Source of the DNA: Pseudomonadota bacterium
Lineage (GTDB): Bacteria > Pseudomonadota > Gammaproteobacteria > Acidiferrobacterales > Acidiferrobacteraceae
Direction of reading: 5' to 3'
DNA: 64,000 nt
Assembly (NCBI GenBank): GCA_021794595.1
Contig: JAJYQN010000096.1
Location: 18,399-82,398, forward strand
Both the position numbers and the translations under genes were made by a program. The notes beneath the pieces were generated by a model that had not been told where the DNA came from, made no database searches, and worked only from the letters and a program-made list of their open reading frames with translations. Below, piece by piece: positions 1 to 9,323 of the stretch; position 1 is the first letter of the stretch, and each line of letters begins with the position of its first letter.

Positions 1-417
1 AACTCGACCCAGGTGGCGTGCATAGACTTCTCGACGACCTCGTTTGTGAAAGAGATTAGCCGGGCGCGTACCTTCGGCTTTATGCGTCAACTCGAGGCCC
101 TGCGCCAAAACGGCCTGGCTCGTGGCGGCGGTCTCGATAACGCCATCGTCATGGACGATTTCCGCATCTTGAACGAGGACGGGCTGCGGTATGAGGACGA
201 GTTCGTAAAGCATAAGATACTCGATGCCATAGGCGACCTGTATTTGCTGGGGCACCCCCTTATTGGCGCCTTTAGCGCCTGCAAGTCCGGGCATGCGCTG
301 AACAATAGACTGCTGCGGGCCTTGGTTGCGGATGCCGATGCCTGGGAGTTGGTGTCGTTTGAGGAAACCGACCAACCGGCCATTTCTTTCGCTCGTGCCT
401 TGCCGGCTATGACATAA
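1..417 (+). CDS. lpxC: UDP-3-O-acyl-N-acetylglucosamine deacetylase, C-terminal part
   Basis: This is the 3' part of a gene that begins before the window; the reading frame is open from base 1 and the ORF-track ATG is internal. LpxC is the zinc amidase that commits UDP-3-O-acyl-GlcNAc to lipid A synthesis in the cytoplasm. The visible part carries the conserved block [20 protein letters not shown], whose Asp belongs to the metal/catalytic site, and [10 protein letters not shown], which contains the conserved active-site His. The following order (membrane protein, M23 peptidase, secA) is the usual gammaproteobacterial lpxC-secA neighbourhood. The C-terminus looks normal. Confidence is high for identity; the N-terminal domain is not visible. 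Confidence 0.95.
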   Translation, partial: NSTQVACIDFSTTSFVKEISRARTFGFMRQLEALRQNGLARGGGLDNAIVMDDFRILNEDGLRYEDEFVKHKILDAIGDLYLLGHPLIGAFSACKSGHALNNRLLRALVADADAWELVSFEETDQPAISFARALPAMT

Positions 418-449
418 GGGCGGCGGCCGAGAGGGCCGCCCACGAGCTT
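418..449 (+). terminator. Possible weak terminator after lpxC
   Basis: Directly after the lpxC stop lies GGGCGGC-N10-GCCGCCC (an alternative register is GGCGGCC-N5-GGCCGCC), followed by a short TTT at 447-449. The stem is strong but the T-run is minimal, so termination may be partial. Confidence 0.4.
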
Positions 450-464
450 TAAGGAGAGGAAGGA

Positions 465-959
465 GTGAAGGGAGAACGACCCGCTCATCTGAGCGTACTC
501 ATAGTCGGCCACAGGCGACCCTGGAATCGCTCTTTTCGCCTGACCCCTAAGCAGTGGAAGCTTGCCGCGGCCCTCATCGGGGGTGTGATTCCGCTCTTTA
601 TCGCGGTCGGTGTTTATGGCGCCCTGGCCCGGCTCTTTGCTCCCAATTCGGACCCGCTCGCGCAGGGGACCGAGGTGCGGGTGCTGCGCAATGAGGTGGC
701 CTTGGTCACCCACAATACCTCGGCAGGCCTTGATGCCATGGGACTTGAATTGGGGGCCTTGAACTCCGAGGCCGAGCATCTGACCACGCTCCAGGATCGG
801 CTCATGCGCTCGGCCGGCGTTCATATCCGCTTAGCCCGTCCGCCCGCGCCCTCGGTCCGTTCCGACCAAGGGACGCATCTGATGGCCTCTTTGCACACGC
901 TGTCTCGGCAATTACAACCGCGACGTCCCACGAAGCAGGCGCCTCGGCAGTCATTATGA
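465..959 (+). CDS. Small membrane protein of the lpxC-secA interval
   Basis: A 164-residue protein starting at GTG 465 behind a strong AAGGAGAGGAAGGAG ribosome-binding site. It has one clear membrane segment at about residues 33-55 (LAAALIGGVIPLFIAVGVYG), a short basic cytoplasmic N-terminus and a roughly 100-residue outer part that looks helical. The stop overlaps the start of the M23 peptidase in an ATGA junction, so the two are probably co-translated. The topology (short basic end, one TM, helical extracytoplasmic stretch) resembles the N-terminus of the peptidase itself, so a partner or regulator of that enzyme is possible; this is inference. I do not recognise a named family. Confidence 0.75.
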   Translation: MKGERPAHLSVLIVGHRRPWNRSFRLTPKQWKLAAALIGGVIPLFIAVGVYGALARLFAPNSDPLAQGTEVRVLRNEVALVTHNTSAGLDAMGLELGALNSEAEHLTTLQDRLMRSAGVHIRLARPPAPSVRSDQGTHLMASLHTLSRQLQPRRPTKQAPRQSL

Positions 960-1879
960 ATATCATTCTGATGCGCGAAGCCGACGCGAGCGCGCGGCGG
1001 ATAACCTTGACGATCGGACACCTTGTATTCGGTGCCATACTGCTTTTCGGGGTCGTTCCGCTCGTCTTAGGCGCGCTCGCCTTTTGGGTCTCGGGTCTTG
1101 GCGGTCCGCTCACCTCCGGCGCACGGGGGCAGTCCGGGGGGCTCCAGCAGACGGTAGCGAGGGTTCAACGGTTACGGGACTTAAGCCGGACCGAGCTCTC
1201 GGGTTTGGCTCAGGACATTGGGACGCTAAAGGCGCAAACGAGTCGGCTCGACGTTTTAGGTGCGCGCCTGGGGGCCCTTGCCGATATCCGACCCGCTGTG
1301 TGGCATGTTCCGAACTCCGCCGTGTCGTCGCCCGCAGGTCTTGGCAAGGATACGAATTGGACCCTTGCGAGCCTCCAAACCCTATCGGCCAAGTTACACG
1401 CAGCCCTTGCGTATAAGGAAATGGAGCTTACGGCCTTGGGAGCGATGTTGGCCGCGCGTCAAGTCAACGCGAACACCACACCTGGGGGTTGGCCGGTCCG
1501 AGGCGGCTGGATCTCCTCCCCGTTCGGGCCGCGTCCCGATCCGTTTACAGGGCGCCCTGGCTTTCATCCGGGGGTTGATATCGCGGCCCCCACCGGGACC
1601 CCGGTCCGGGCCATGGCCGCGGGTATCGTGATATTCGCCGGGCCCGATGGCGGCTTTGGTCGGCTCGTCAAGGTGTTCGATGGCCACAGCGAGGTCACGA
1701 TGTATGCCCATCTCAGTGCCCGTTACGTGCATGTGGGAGAAATTATTCATAAAGGTCAATTACTCGGGCGGGTGGGCGACACCGGCTATTCCACCGGTCC
1801 ACACCTCCATTTTGAGGTCCTTTTGCATGGCGTCCCCATCAATCCCATCGGTTTCCTCCACATAGCCGATCGTCGTTAG
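956..1879 (+). CDS. Membrane-anchored M23 (LytM-type) peptidase
   Basis: A 307-residue protein with an N-terminal membrane anchor (about residues 21-45), a helical linker (about 60-165) and a C-terminal M23 domain. The zinc-site motifs are visible: HPGVDIA (first His and Asp) and HLHFEV (HxH). The GRVGDTGYSTGPHLHFEV block is typical of active M23 endopeptidases, which cut peptidoglycan cross-links in the periplasm. Members without the metal ligands act only as amidase activators, but this one keeps them. It overlaps the preceding gene by 4 bp, and secA follows after 68 bp. M23 peptidases are common at this position next to secA in Pseudomonas-type genomes. Confidence 0.92.
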   Translation: MNIILMREADASARRITLTIGHLVFGAILLFGVVPLVLGALAFWVSGLGGPLTSGARGQSGGLQQTVARVQRLRDLSRTELSGLAQDIGTLKAQTSRLDVLGARLGALADIRPAVWHVPNSAVSSPAGLGKDTNWTLASLQTLSAKLHAALAYKEMELTALGAMLAARQVNANTTPGGWPVRGGWISSPFGPRPDPFTGRPGFHPGVDIAAPTGTPVRAMAAGIVIFAGPDGGFGRLVKVFDGHSEVTMYAHLSARYVHVGEIIHKGQLLGRVGDTGYSTGPHLHFEVLLHGVPINPIGFLHIADRR

Positions 1880-1947
1880 CGCTCAAGTGTTCAAGTAAGG
1901 CGTCTTTTCAGCCATAATGCGGCTTTCCTCGGGTCGCCAAGAAGGCT

Positions 1948-4638
1948 ATGGTCGCAAACGTCTTAAGCAAGTTCTTCGGGAGCCGCAATGATCGTGTCGT
2001 GCGGCGTATGCGTCAGCAAGTCGGCCGCATCAACGAGTGGGAACCGAAGTGCAGCGCGCTCTCTGATGAGGCCTTGCGGGCCCAGACGATCAAATTCCGA
2101 GAGCGGCTTGCGCGCGGCGAATCGCTTTCAGCGCTTTTGCCCGAAGCGTTCGCGACGGTGCGCGAGGCCTCCAAGCGGGTTCTCGGTATGCGCCACTTCG
2201 ATGTCCAGCTGATAGGCGGCATGGTCTTGCATGAAGGCAAGATCGCGGAGATGCGGACCGGGGAAGGGAAGACGCTTGTCGCGACCCTCGCGGCCTATTT
2301 GAACGCCTTACCGGGATCAGGCGTGCATGTGGTTACCGTCAATGACTATCTGGCCACCCGGGACGCCCAATGGATGGGGCGCCTCTATGGCTTCCTCGGC
2401 CTTACGGTAGGAACCGTTGTGTCCACGCTGGACGGCCCCGCGAGGCGGGACGCCTACGGCGCCGATATCACCTACGGCACCAATAATGAGTTCGGGTTCG
2501 ATTACCTCCGTGACAATATGGCCTTTAGCGCCGAGGAGCGGGTCCAGCGGATACTGAACTACGCCATCGTCGATGAGGTGGACTCGATCCTGATCGATGA
2601 GGCGAGGACCCCGCTCATCATTTCCGGGCCCACCGAAGAAAACACCGACCTCTACGCAAAAATCGATGCCATCGTGCCGAAGCTTACCCGCCAGACCGAG
2701 GAAGGGGGGCCGGGGGATTACACGGTGGACGAAAAGGCTAAGCATATCTACCTTACCGAAGAGGGTCACGAGGCCGCCGAACGCCTCTTGGCGAAGGCCG
2801 GCCTTTTGGCGGATGGGGCGAGTCTTTATGACGTGGCCAATATGGCGCTCCTCCATCACGTCAATGCGGCCCTGCGCGCTCATGCTCTCTACCATCGCGA
2901 GGTGGATTACATCGTATCCGACGGCCAAATCGTCATCGTCGATGAGTTCACCGGGCGCATGATGCCGGGGCGCCGCTGGTCGGACGGGCTTCATCAGGCC
3001 GTCGAGGCCAAGGAGCGCGTCGAAATCCAAAACGAAAATCAGACGCTCGCCTCGATCACCTTCCAGAATTACTTCCGTCTCTACGAAAAACTGGCGGGTA
3101 TGACCGGTACGGCCGATACCGAGGCGTTTGAGTTCCAGGAGATCTATAACCTCGAGGTGACGGTGATACCGACCCATCGCGTGGCGGTACGCGAGGATAT
3201 GGGGGACCAGGTCTATCGCACCGCCGCCGAGAAGCACGCTGCGATCGTGGCCGACATCGAGGCGTCGTATAAAAAAGGCCAACCGGTGCTCGTGGGTACG
3301 GCCTCGATCGAAAGCTCCGAGAATCTGTCGACTTTATTAAAGAAGAGCAAGATCCCTCATGAGGTTTTGAATGCCAAGCACCATGAGCGGGAGGCCCATA
3401 TTATTGCTCAGGCGGGTCGCGAAGGGGCGGTGACGATCGCCACCAATATGGCCGGTCGCGGAACGGATATCGTTTTAGGCGGGAATCCGGAGGCGGATAC
3501 CAAGCAGGCGACAACCGACGAGGAGCGGGCTGCGGTTCTTCGGGACTGGCAGCTGCGCCACGATCGGGTCATTGCGGCTGGTGGCCTAAAGGTGATCGGA
3601 ACGGAACGCCACGAGTCGCGGCGTATCGATAACCAGCTTCGGGGCCGCTCGGGACGCCAGGGAGATCCGGGCACCACCCGGTTCTATCTCTCCCTCGAAG
3701 ATAATCTGATGCGCATCTTTGGGTCGGATCGCGTAGCGGGCCTCATGGATAAGCTTGGCATGGAGCAGGGTGATGCCATCGAGCACCCATGGGTGACCAA
3801 GGCCATAGAAAACGCGCAGCGCAAGGTCGAGGCGTACAATTTCGATGTTCGTAAGCAGCTTCTGGAATACGACGATGTGGCCAATGATCAGCGAAAGGTC
3901 ATCTATGACCAGCGTAATAAGCTACTCGTCGCAGAGGATGTGAGCGCAAGCGTCGCCGCCATCCATCAGGATGTCGTCGAGGCGCTCATCAGTAGCCATA
4001 TCCCCCCAAATAGCTTCGAGGAGCAGTGGGATATCGCAGGCCTTCAGGAGACGCTGATACGCGAACTCCGCCTCGAGTTGCCAATCGACCGCTGGCTGAA
4101 GGAGGACAGTGGCCTCGATGAAGGGGCTCTGCGAGCCCGCATTCAAGAGCAGGCGCAGAATAGCTATAAGCAGAAGACCGAGCAGCTCGGGGCGGAGACC
4201 ATGCGCCATCTCGAAAAGGCGATCATGCTCCAGGTTCTGGATCTCCAGTGGAAGGATCATCTGGCCGCTATGGACCATTTGCGTCAAGGTATCGGATTGC
4301 GCAGCTATGCCCAAAAGAGCCCGCAGCAGGAGTATAAGCGTGAGGCCTTCGAGCTATTTTCGCAAATGCTGGACCGCATCAAGCACGAGGTCATTACAAC
4401 GATCGCTCAGGTCGATATCCAAGACGAGAGCGACATTGAATTCATAGATGAGCAACGCCGTCAGCATGGGGAGACGTTTTACGAACACCCAAGCGTCCTC
4501 GGGGTGGAGGGCGAGGCCGACGATGCTGGGGCATCGGTCCAGACGGTGATGAGGGCGGGTCCCAAGGTGGGTCGGAACGATCCCTGCCCGTGCGGGTCCG
4601 GGAAAAAGTATAAACAGTGTCACGGCAGGCTCGCCTAG
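1948..4638 (+). CDS. secA: Preprotein translocase ATPase SecA
   Basis: SecA (896 aa, normal length) is the motor that drives unfolded preproteins through SecYEG. Visible landmarks are Walker A MRTGEGKT, the [13 protein letters not shown] block (DEAD-like Walker B), the [15 protein letters not shown] helicase motif, the [10 protein letters not shown] arginine-finger region and a C-terminal SEC-C zinc/SecB-binding tail ([18 protein letters not shown]) with all four metal ligands. The start ATG gives the typical N-terminus [17 protein letters not shown] full SEC-C motif suggests interaction with SecB. argJ starts 9 bp downstream. Nothing unusual is seen. Confidence 0.99.
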   Translation: MVANVLSKFFGSRNDRVVRRMRQQVGRINEWEPKCSALSDEALRAQTIKFRERLARGESLSALLPEAFATVREASKRVLGMRHFDVQLIGGMVLHEGKIAEMRTGEGKTLVATLAAYLNALPGSGVHVVTVNDYLATRDAQWMGRLYGFLGLTVGTVVSTLDGPARRDAYGADITYGTNNEFGFDYLRDNMAFSAEERVQRILNYAIVDEVDSILIDEARTPLIISGPTEENTDLYAKIDAIVPKLTRQTEEGGPGDYTVDEKAKHIYLTEEGHEAAERLLAKAGLLADGASLYDVANMALLHHVNAALRAHALYHREVDYIVSDGQIVIVDEFTGRMMPGRRWSDGLHQAVEAKERVEIQNENQTLASITFQNYFRLYEKLAGMTGTADTEAFEFQEIYNLEVTVIPTHRVAVREDMGDQVYRTAAEKHAAIVADIEASYKKGQPVLVGTASIESSENLSTLLKKSKIPHEVLNAKHHEREAHIIAQAGREGAVTIATNMAGRGTDIVLGGNPEADTKQATTDEERAAVLRDWQLRHDRVIAAGGLKVIGTERHESRRIDNQLRGRSGRQGDPGTTRFYLSLEDNLMRIFGSDRVAGLMDKLGMEQGDAIEHPWVTKAIENAQRKVEAYNFDVRKQLLEYDDVANDQRKVIYDQRNKLLVAEDVSASVAAIHQDVVEALISSHIPPNSFEEQWDIAGLQETLIRELRLELPIDRWLKEDSGLDEGALRARIQEQAQNSYKQKTEQLGAETMRHLEKAIMLQVLDLQWKDHLAAMDHLRQGIGLRSYAQKSPQQEYKREAFELFSQMLDRIKHEVITTIAQVDIQDESDIEFIDEQRRQHGETFYEHPSVLGVEGEADDAGASVQTVMRAGPKVGRNDPCPCGSGKKYKQCHGRLA

Positions 4639-4647
4639 GAGGATGGC

Positions 4648-5862
4648 ATGGCAGAAGTAAAGATAATGCCCCCCCTGGGGGCCGTGCCTGGCATACGCCT
4701 GGGGACCGCCATGGCGGGGATCCGCAAGGCCGGTCGACCCGATCTCGTGGTCATCCAGTGTGAGCCGGGAACGACCGCCGCCGCAGCCTTCACGCAAAGC
4801 CATTTTGCGGCCGCTCCGGTACTGGTTGCCAAGGCCCATCTGGCGCGCGCCGAACCTCGTGCCCTGGTTATTAATACGGGTTTTGCGAATGCCGCGACCG
4901 GCGAGGGCGGGCGGCAGGATGCCTTGGCCTGCTGTACGGCGCTCGCGCGCGAGCTGGGCTGTGGCCTAGAAGAGATCCTGCCGTTTTCCACCGGGGTGAT
5001 TGGTGAACGTTTGCCGGTGGCGGTCTTGGTGGCGGGCCTGCCATCCGCGATCGCGAGCGCGACCGAGGATGGCTGGCTTCAGGCAGCGCACGGGATCATG
5101 ACCACCGACACAGTCGCCAAGGCCTCGGCGGCCAAGCTTATGTTGGACGATAAGCTGGTCCGATTGGCGGGTATCGCCAAGGGGTCGGGGATGATCCACC
5201 CGAATATGGCGACGATGCTGGCTTTTATCGGCACCGATCTTTCCGCGCCTAGGGCGGTCTTGAAGGCTGCCCTAGATGAGGCGATTCGGTCGACGTTCAA
5301 TGCGGTCTCGGTCGACGGCGACACCTCGACCAACGACGCTGTGGTATTGCTCGCCACAGGCAAGTCGGGCGTGCGGATCGACCGGAACGAGGGTCCGGCG
5401 TTTGCGCGTTTCGTGGCGGTCCTGGAGACCGTATGTGCCGAGCTGGCCCATGCCATCGTCCGCGACGGGGAAGGGGCGACCAAGTTTGTGCGGGTGGACG
5501 TTTCCGGGGGCCGGTCGCGCGAGGAGTGCCAAGTCGTCGCCAACACCATCGCCCAGTCACCCTTGGTCAAGACCGCGCTTTTTGCGAGCGACCCCAATTG
5601 GGGTCGGATTCTGATGGCGGTGGGCCGTTCGCCTATTGCCTTGGATGACCCGAATCGTGTCACCGTCACCCTAAATGGCCTACGGGTCTTTACCAATGGC
5701 GCCGTGGACCCCGCTTATCGCGAAGAGCAGGGCCAGAAGGCCTTGGCGGCATTGGATATCGTCATCGGTGTCGATCTCGGCCAGGGGTCGGAAAAGGCCA
5801 CTGTCTTTACCTGCGACCTGTCGTACGATTATGTCCGCATCAATGGGTCTTACCGCACCTAA
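4648..5862 (+). CDS. argJ: Bifunctional glutamate N-acetyltransferase / ornithine acetyltransferase
   Basis: ArgJ (404 aa) recycles the acetyl group from N-acetylornithine to glutamate in the cyclic arginine pathway. The autoproteolytic site is visible as KGSGMIHPNMATML, where the Thr becomes the N-terminal nucleophile of the beta chain. The C-terminal SDPNWGRI block and the final YVRINGSYRT are typical of the family. A GGAGGATGGC ribosome-binding site precedes ATG 4648. With argJ present, argD and argF at the other end of the window would complete a cyclic route. The 3' end overlaps the next gene. Confidence 0.98.
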   Translation: MAEVKIMPPLGAVPGIRLGTAMAGIRKAGRPDLVVIQCEPGTTAAAAFTQSHFAAAPVLVAKAHLARAEPRALVINTGFANAATGEGGRQDALACCTALARELGCGLEEILPFSTGVIGERLPVAVLVAGLPSAIASATEDGWLQAAHGIMTTDTVAKASAAKLMLDDKLVRLAGIAKGSGMIHPNMATMLAFIGTDLSAPRAVLKAALDEAIRSTFNAVSVDGDTSTNDAVVLLATGKSGVRIDRNEGPAFARFVAVLETVCAELAHAIVRDGEGATKFVRVDVSGGRSREECQVVANTIAQSPLVKTALFASDPNWGRILMAVGRSPIALDDPNRVTVTLNGLRVFTNGAVDPAYREEQGQKALAALDIVIGVDLGQGSEKATVFTCDLSYDYVRINGSYRT

Positions 5863-6781
5863 GCCGGTCGTCGTCGGGATTATCCAGGACCCGACCGGCC
5901 GGGTTCTCGTTGCGCGCCGACCACCGACCAAGGTGGGTGGGGGCCTCTGGGAGTTCCCAGGCGGTAAGGTGGGCGGCGGCGAATCCGAAGAAGCGGCTCT
6001 CCGACGCGAGCTCGATGAGGAGTTGGGGATCACGGCGGGGCAGTGTGAATCGCTTCCGCACTTTCGGGCGGATCCGCCCCCGTCTGTCAGTCTGTCTTTT
6101 TGGCGGGTTCACGACTACTGGGGCGTGCCCTACGGGCGTGAGGGGCAGGATGTGCGATGGTGCACTCTAGACGACCTCGCGACGCTGCCTTTTCTGCCCG
6201 CCGATCTCCCGATTTTGCCGCGCCTCACCTTGCCGTCTCTCTATCTTATCAGTGATGTGGAGCGCCTCGGCGAAGAGGTGTTCGAGGAACGATTGCAGGC
6301 CGCGCTCAAACGCGGCGCGCGCCTTATCCAGTTGCGCGAGCCTTGGGTCTGCGCGCGCCTGTGCGCGTATGCGGCGCGACTCAAGGACCTGTGTGCCCCT
6401 TATGGCGCACGCTGCCTTGTGAACGGCGGCCCGCAGGAGGTCGGCACCTGCGCCGACGGCATCCATCTCTCGTCGGCTCGCCTTTGGCAACTCTCTGAAC
6501 GACCACTCTCCAGGGATCGGCTCATTGGCGCCTCGTGTCACAACGAACGAGATTTGCAAAAAGCAGCGGAGCTGGGCTGCGATTTTGCGGTCCTGTCGCC
6601 GGTTCGGCAGACTCAAAGCCATCCTGAGAGGGAACCTCTTGGCTGGTCGGGCTTTGCTGAGCTTGCGGTGTCGACCTGGTTGCCCGTCTATGCCCTGGGA
6701 GGTATGAAAGAACAGGATTGCCGAGAGGCTAACCAGGCCTTCGCGCAGGGTGTCGCCCTCCGCGGCGCCGTTTTCGGGTAA
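5843..6781 (+). CDS. Nudix (MutT-type) hydrolase fused to a ThiE-like domain
   Basis: The ORF track opens this frame at 5675, inside argJ; plausible starts are ATG 5831 or ATG 5843, both overlapping the argJ end. Residues of about 1-130 form a MutT-like Nudix domain with the intact box GGKVGGGESEEAALRRELDEELG (GX5EX7REUXEEXGU), which hydrolyses nucleoside diphosphate derivatives such as 8-oxo-dGTP. Residues of about 135-312 form a TIM-barrel thiamine-phosphate-synthase-like domain (SDVERLG, RGARLIQLREPW, GIHLSS, CHNERDLQKAAELGCDFAVLSPV, YALGGM). Such fusions are known next to secA/argJ in gammaproteobacteria. The second domain is divergent and may not make thiamine. Confidence 0.9.
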   Translation: MGLTAPKPVVVGIIQDPTGRVLVARRPPTKVGGGLWEFPGGKVGGGESEEAALRRELDEELGITAGQCESLPHFRADPPPSVSLSFWRVHDYWGVPYGREGQDVRWCTLDDLATLPFLPADLPILPRLTLPSLYLISDVERLGEEVFEERLQAALKRGARLIQLREPWVCARLCAYAARLKDLCAPYGARCLVNGGPQEVGTCADGIHLSSARLWQLSERPLSRDRLIGASCHNERDLQKAAELGCDFAVLSPVRQTQSHPEREPLGWSGFAELAVSTWLPVYALGGMKEQDCREANQAFAQGVALRGAVFG

Positions 6782-7033
6782 GGCGCGCAAAAGGGCGCGC
6801 GTCGCCCTCGCTAGACGTTTGATGGGTCGAGTCCCCGGATACAAAACCAAGCGTTAGCCGTATCTTCAGGGCCTTGCTGCCCAATACGGTATGCCGCCTG
6901 CCATGCGCTGTGCCACCCCTCATGATCTGGCCCTCGTGGCAAAGTCGCCGGCTTTCCTTTAGAGTCGCTCCTATGGCTCGTTTCGTAGAGGGGCAGATGT
7001 CGACCAGCGAGTGGCGGATCAAGGGGGTCGTCT

Positions 7034-7366
7034 ATGAGCAACGCGGATAGCTTAAACACGGTTCTGGATCAGCTATTGTCGGACGTGAAGGCGGTATTAG
7101 CCGACAGCGAACGACTGCTTCAGGCGACGACTCAGGAAGGGGCAGAGGTGCTCGCGGTCTTACGCACCGATTTTGCAGAACGGCTCCACGTCGCGAAAGG
7201 GCAGTTAAAGACGGCCGAAAAAATGGCTTTCGATAAAACGGCCGGGGGAATTGCGGCCGTTGAGGACGCGATTCGTACCAATCCCTGGCAGACGCTGTTA
7301 GTAGTCGGCGGGGCCGCGGCCCTCATAGGCTATCTGGCCGGTCGCGTTGGTTCTAGCCGTGGGTGA
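7034..7366 (+). CDS. DUF883 / ElaB-YqjD family ribosome-membrane tether
   Basis: A 110-residue protein with a long amphipathic helical N-terminal part (residues 5-80, coiled-coil-like) and a C-terminal membrane segment, PWQTLLVVGGAAALIGYLAGR, followed by a short basic/glycine tail. This is the ElaB/YqjD pattern: inner-membrane-anchored proteins, some of which bind ribosomes in stationary phase. The following gene, overlapping by 8 bp, is YqjE-like, matching the E. coli yqjD-yqjE pairing. The 250 bp upstream hold no gene; a GCGCGC-AAAAGG-GCGCGC hairpin after the Nudix gene could be a weak terminator. Confidence 0.88.
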   Translation: MSNADSLNTVLDQLLSDVKAVLADSERLLQATTQEGAEVLAVLRTDFAERLHVAKGQLKTAEKMAFDKTAGGIAAVEDAIRTNPWQTLLVVGGAAALIGYLAGRVGSSRG

Positions 7367-7724
7367 CGGGGACTTGGGAGAGCGCCCATCAGGCGGCGAC
7401 CGCGCGGCATCTAGCCCCTTTGTTGCCGGGCTCGTGTCGCTCCTGGCGGCGCTTATTAATCAGCGCTACGCCGAGCCCCTTCATGCGCTCCGCGCCGAAA
7501 AGCATAGGCTCCTGCGGGGCGCGGCATTCGCCGCGTGCGCCGCGTTCTTCTCCTTGATGGGCGTGGTGGTCTTGTCGTTCGGTGTGATTGCGCTCTTTTG
7601 GAACCATGATCGCCTGGCAGCAGTGGGGGGCGTAATCGGTTTTTATTGGGTGCTAGCGTTGATATTTTTTTGGCGGTGGCGGGCTCTTGTCAAACAGGGC
7701 AGCCATCTCTTCGGCCGCCGATAA
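7359..7724 (+). CDS. YqjE-like phage holin superfamily III membrane protein
   Basis: About 121 residues. The ORF track starts at TTG 7347; GTG 7359, overlapping the end of the DUF883 gene, is my preferred start. Two hydrophobic helices are clear: AAFAACAAFFSLMGVVVLSFGVIALFW and AAVGGVIGFYWVLALIFFW. Between the N-terminus and the first helix is an amphipathic stretch (FVAGLVSLLAALINQRYAEPLHALR). This is the Actinobacterial/Gamma YqjE layout. Function is unknown in the family; it presumably acts with the YqjD-like neighbour in the inner membrane. It converges on coaE with 18 bp between the stop codons. Confidence 0.82.
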   Translation: MGDGDLGERPSGGDRAASSPFVAGLVSLLAALINQRYAEPLHALRAEKHRLLRGAAFAACAAFFSLMGVVVLSFGVIALFWNHDRLAAVGGVIGFYWVLALIFFWRWRALVKQGSHLFGRR

Positions 7725-7742
7725 CGGGGGCGCTGGGCTCTC

Positions 7743-8342
7743 CTAGCCGGCAATGGGTCGTAATAGGTAACGCTCGTGGAGTGCGCGGACGCGCATCAAA
7801 AGCTCGGCCGGCGAATCGTCATTTACGATCAGATCGTCTGCCAGGGCCCTCCGTTTTTCGGCGCTCGCCTGGATCGCAAGCAGATCGTCGATCGTCTCAG
7901 GGGCGAGGCCCCGAGCCCGCAAGCGCTGTCGTTGCTCTTTAGGATCGACGTCTATGACCAAAACCCGGTTTACGAAATCCGGCCGTCCGACCTCGGCCAG
8001 GAGCGGAATGACCAACAGGGCATAGGGGTGGGCATCCTCGGATCGTCTTCGTAAGGCCTCGTGAATGGGTGGGTGAAGGAGGGCCTCGAGCGTTTTACGT
8101 GCGACCGGGTCGGTAAAGACCCGTTGCCGCAGTAGGGGTCGCGCAATACGACCCTCGCTGTCGGCGATGTCCTCGCCGAAGGTGGCCCGCAGGATGGCAT
8201 TGATCTCTTGCCCGGGCTCCATGAGTTCGTGCGCGATGCTGTCGGCGTCGATGACAAGCGCCCCGCACTCGGCAAACATTTGGGCGGCGACGGATTTGCC
8301 GGCGCCGGCACCGCCTGTCAAAGCGACCCTATAAGTGGCCAT
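7743..8342 (-). CDS. coaE: Dephospho-CoA kinase
   Basis: CoaE (199 aa) phosphorylates the 3'-hydroxyl of dephospho-CoA, the last step of CoA synthesis. The P-loop TGGAGAGKSVAAQMF is at the N-terminus, followed by VIDADSIAHELM (Asp in the CoA-binding domain), the LLRQRVFTDP lid region and VIDVDPKEQRQRLRARG near the nucleotide site. It is the last gene of a pil-coaE string and overlaps pilD by 14 bp, so the two are translationally coupled. The pilD-coaE adjacency is standard in gammaproteobacteria. Confidence 0.97.
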   Translation of the reverse strand: MATYRVALTGGAGAGKSVAAQMFAECGALVIDADSIAHELMEPGQEINAILRATFGEDIADSEGRIARPLLRQRVFTDPVARKTLEALLHPPIHEALRRRSEDAHPYALLVIPLLAEVGRPDFVNRVLVIDVDPKEQRQRLRARGLAPETIDDLLAIQASAEKRRALADDLIVNDDSPAELLMRVRALHERYLLRPIAG

Positions 8343-9195
8343 GTGCCATGTGTAGATAACCTGCCAGGATGGGCCAGCCGAAGAAGAGTCCGATCCAAGT
8401 CGCCCAGCATAGGAATGGCCCGAAGGGCATGGGTGTGCTGCGCTGTAGGCGCCCGGTCACGATCAATATGATCCCGTACACGGCGCCCGTGAGCGATGCG
8501 AGCAGTATGATCAAGGGGAGCATCTGCCACCCAAGCCATGCTCCGGCGACGGCAAAGAGCTTGAAGTCGCCATAACCCATACCTTCTTTGCCGGTGGCAA
8601 AACGAAACGCGTGAAAGATGAGCCATAAAAAGAGGTAGGCGAACGCCGCGCCCCAGACCGCCGACGGTAAAGAGGTGTAAAGCCCGGCGCTATTTGCAAG
8701 CAGACCCAGCCACAGAAGGGGTAGGGTGATGACATCAGGGAGAATCTGCTCTTTCGAGTCGATAAAGCTGAGCGCGATAAGGCCTGCAGTCAGAAGAAAG
8801 GCGAACCCGGCCCGCGCCGTGAGCCCGAAGTGTGCGACTGTGGCTACGGCGGCGAGAGTCGTCAGTACCTCGATCAAAAAGTAGCGACTGGGGATCCGCG
8901 CGTGGCAGTGGCGGCATCGTCCTCGGAGCGCGAGGAAACCGAAGAGCGGAATATTGTCCTGTAGCCCTAAGGCCGTTTGGCACTCGGGACAATGGGATCC
9001 CGGCCAAGCGAGATTGAAGGTCGGTCCCGGTTCCGGCTGCGGCAAGCCCAAGGCCTCGCGACAGTCCCGTTCCCAGTGGCGTTTCAGGATGAGGGGGAGT
9101 CGATAGACGAGCATGCTGAGGAAGCTGCCGATGACGGCCCCTCCCGTTATGACGAAAATCGCGACCGGGAGTGAAGAGTGAGCGCTTACAATCAT
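8329..9195 (-). CDS. pilD: Type IV prepilin peptidase / N-methyltransferase
   Basis: PilD (288 aa) cleaves type IV prepilin and type II pseudopilin leaders and methylates the new N-terminus, in the inner membrane. Both zinc-finger CxxC pairs are present (CPECQTALGLQDNIP and CRHCHARIPSRYFLIE), as are the two catalytic aspartates of the aspartyl protease: FIDSKEQILPD and the GxGD motif GMGYGDFK. Eight hydrophobic helices fit the usual topology. The start is ATG 9195. The upstream gene on this strand is pilB, but the pilC normally found between them is absent. Confidence 0.97.
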   Translation of the reverse strand: MIVSAHSSLPVAIFVITGGAVIGSFLSMLVYRLPLILKRHWERDCREALGLPQPEPGPTFNLAWPGSHCPECQTALGLQDNIPLFGFLALRGRCRHCHARIPSRYFLIEVLTTLAAVATVAHFGLTARAGFAFLLTAGLIALSFIDSKEQILPDVITLPLLWLGLLANSAGLYTSLPSAVWGAAFAYLFLWLIFHAFRFATGKEGMGYGDFKLFAVAGAWLGWQMLPLIILLASLTGAVYGIILIVTGRLQRSTPMPFGPFLCWATWIGLFFGWPILAGYLHMAHGHL

Positions 9196-9323
9196 GGTGG
9201 TTGGCTGATGAACTCGGTTAAAGAGCTGAGAGGTTGACGGCCCGGGGGACTGCTGTCAATGACGTCCGGGGATGCGTGGGCCACGCCGCCGGGCGCGGCC
9301 GTCACCATCGCGGGGCGGCGGCG

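Noticed and set aside
2317-3282. Minus-strand 321-aa ORF inside secA
   Set aside because: Fully inside a confident gene; no family features; a codon-bias shadow in GC-rich DNA.
6820-6845. tRNA-like T-arm (GGGTCGAGTCCCCGG)
   Set aside because: No acceptor, D-arm or anticodon stem can be built around it.
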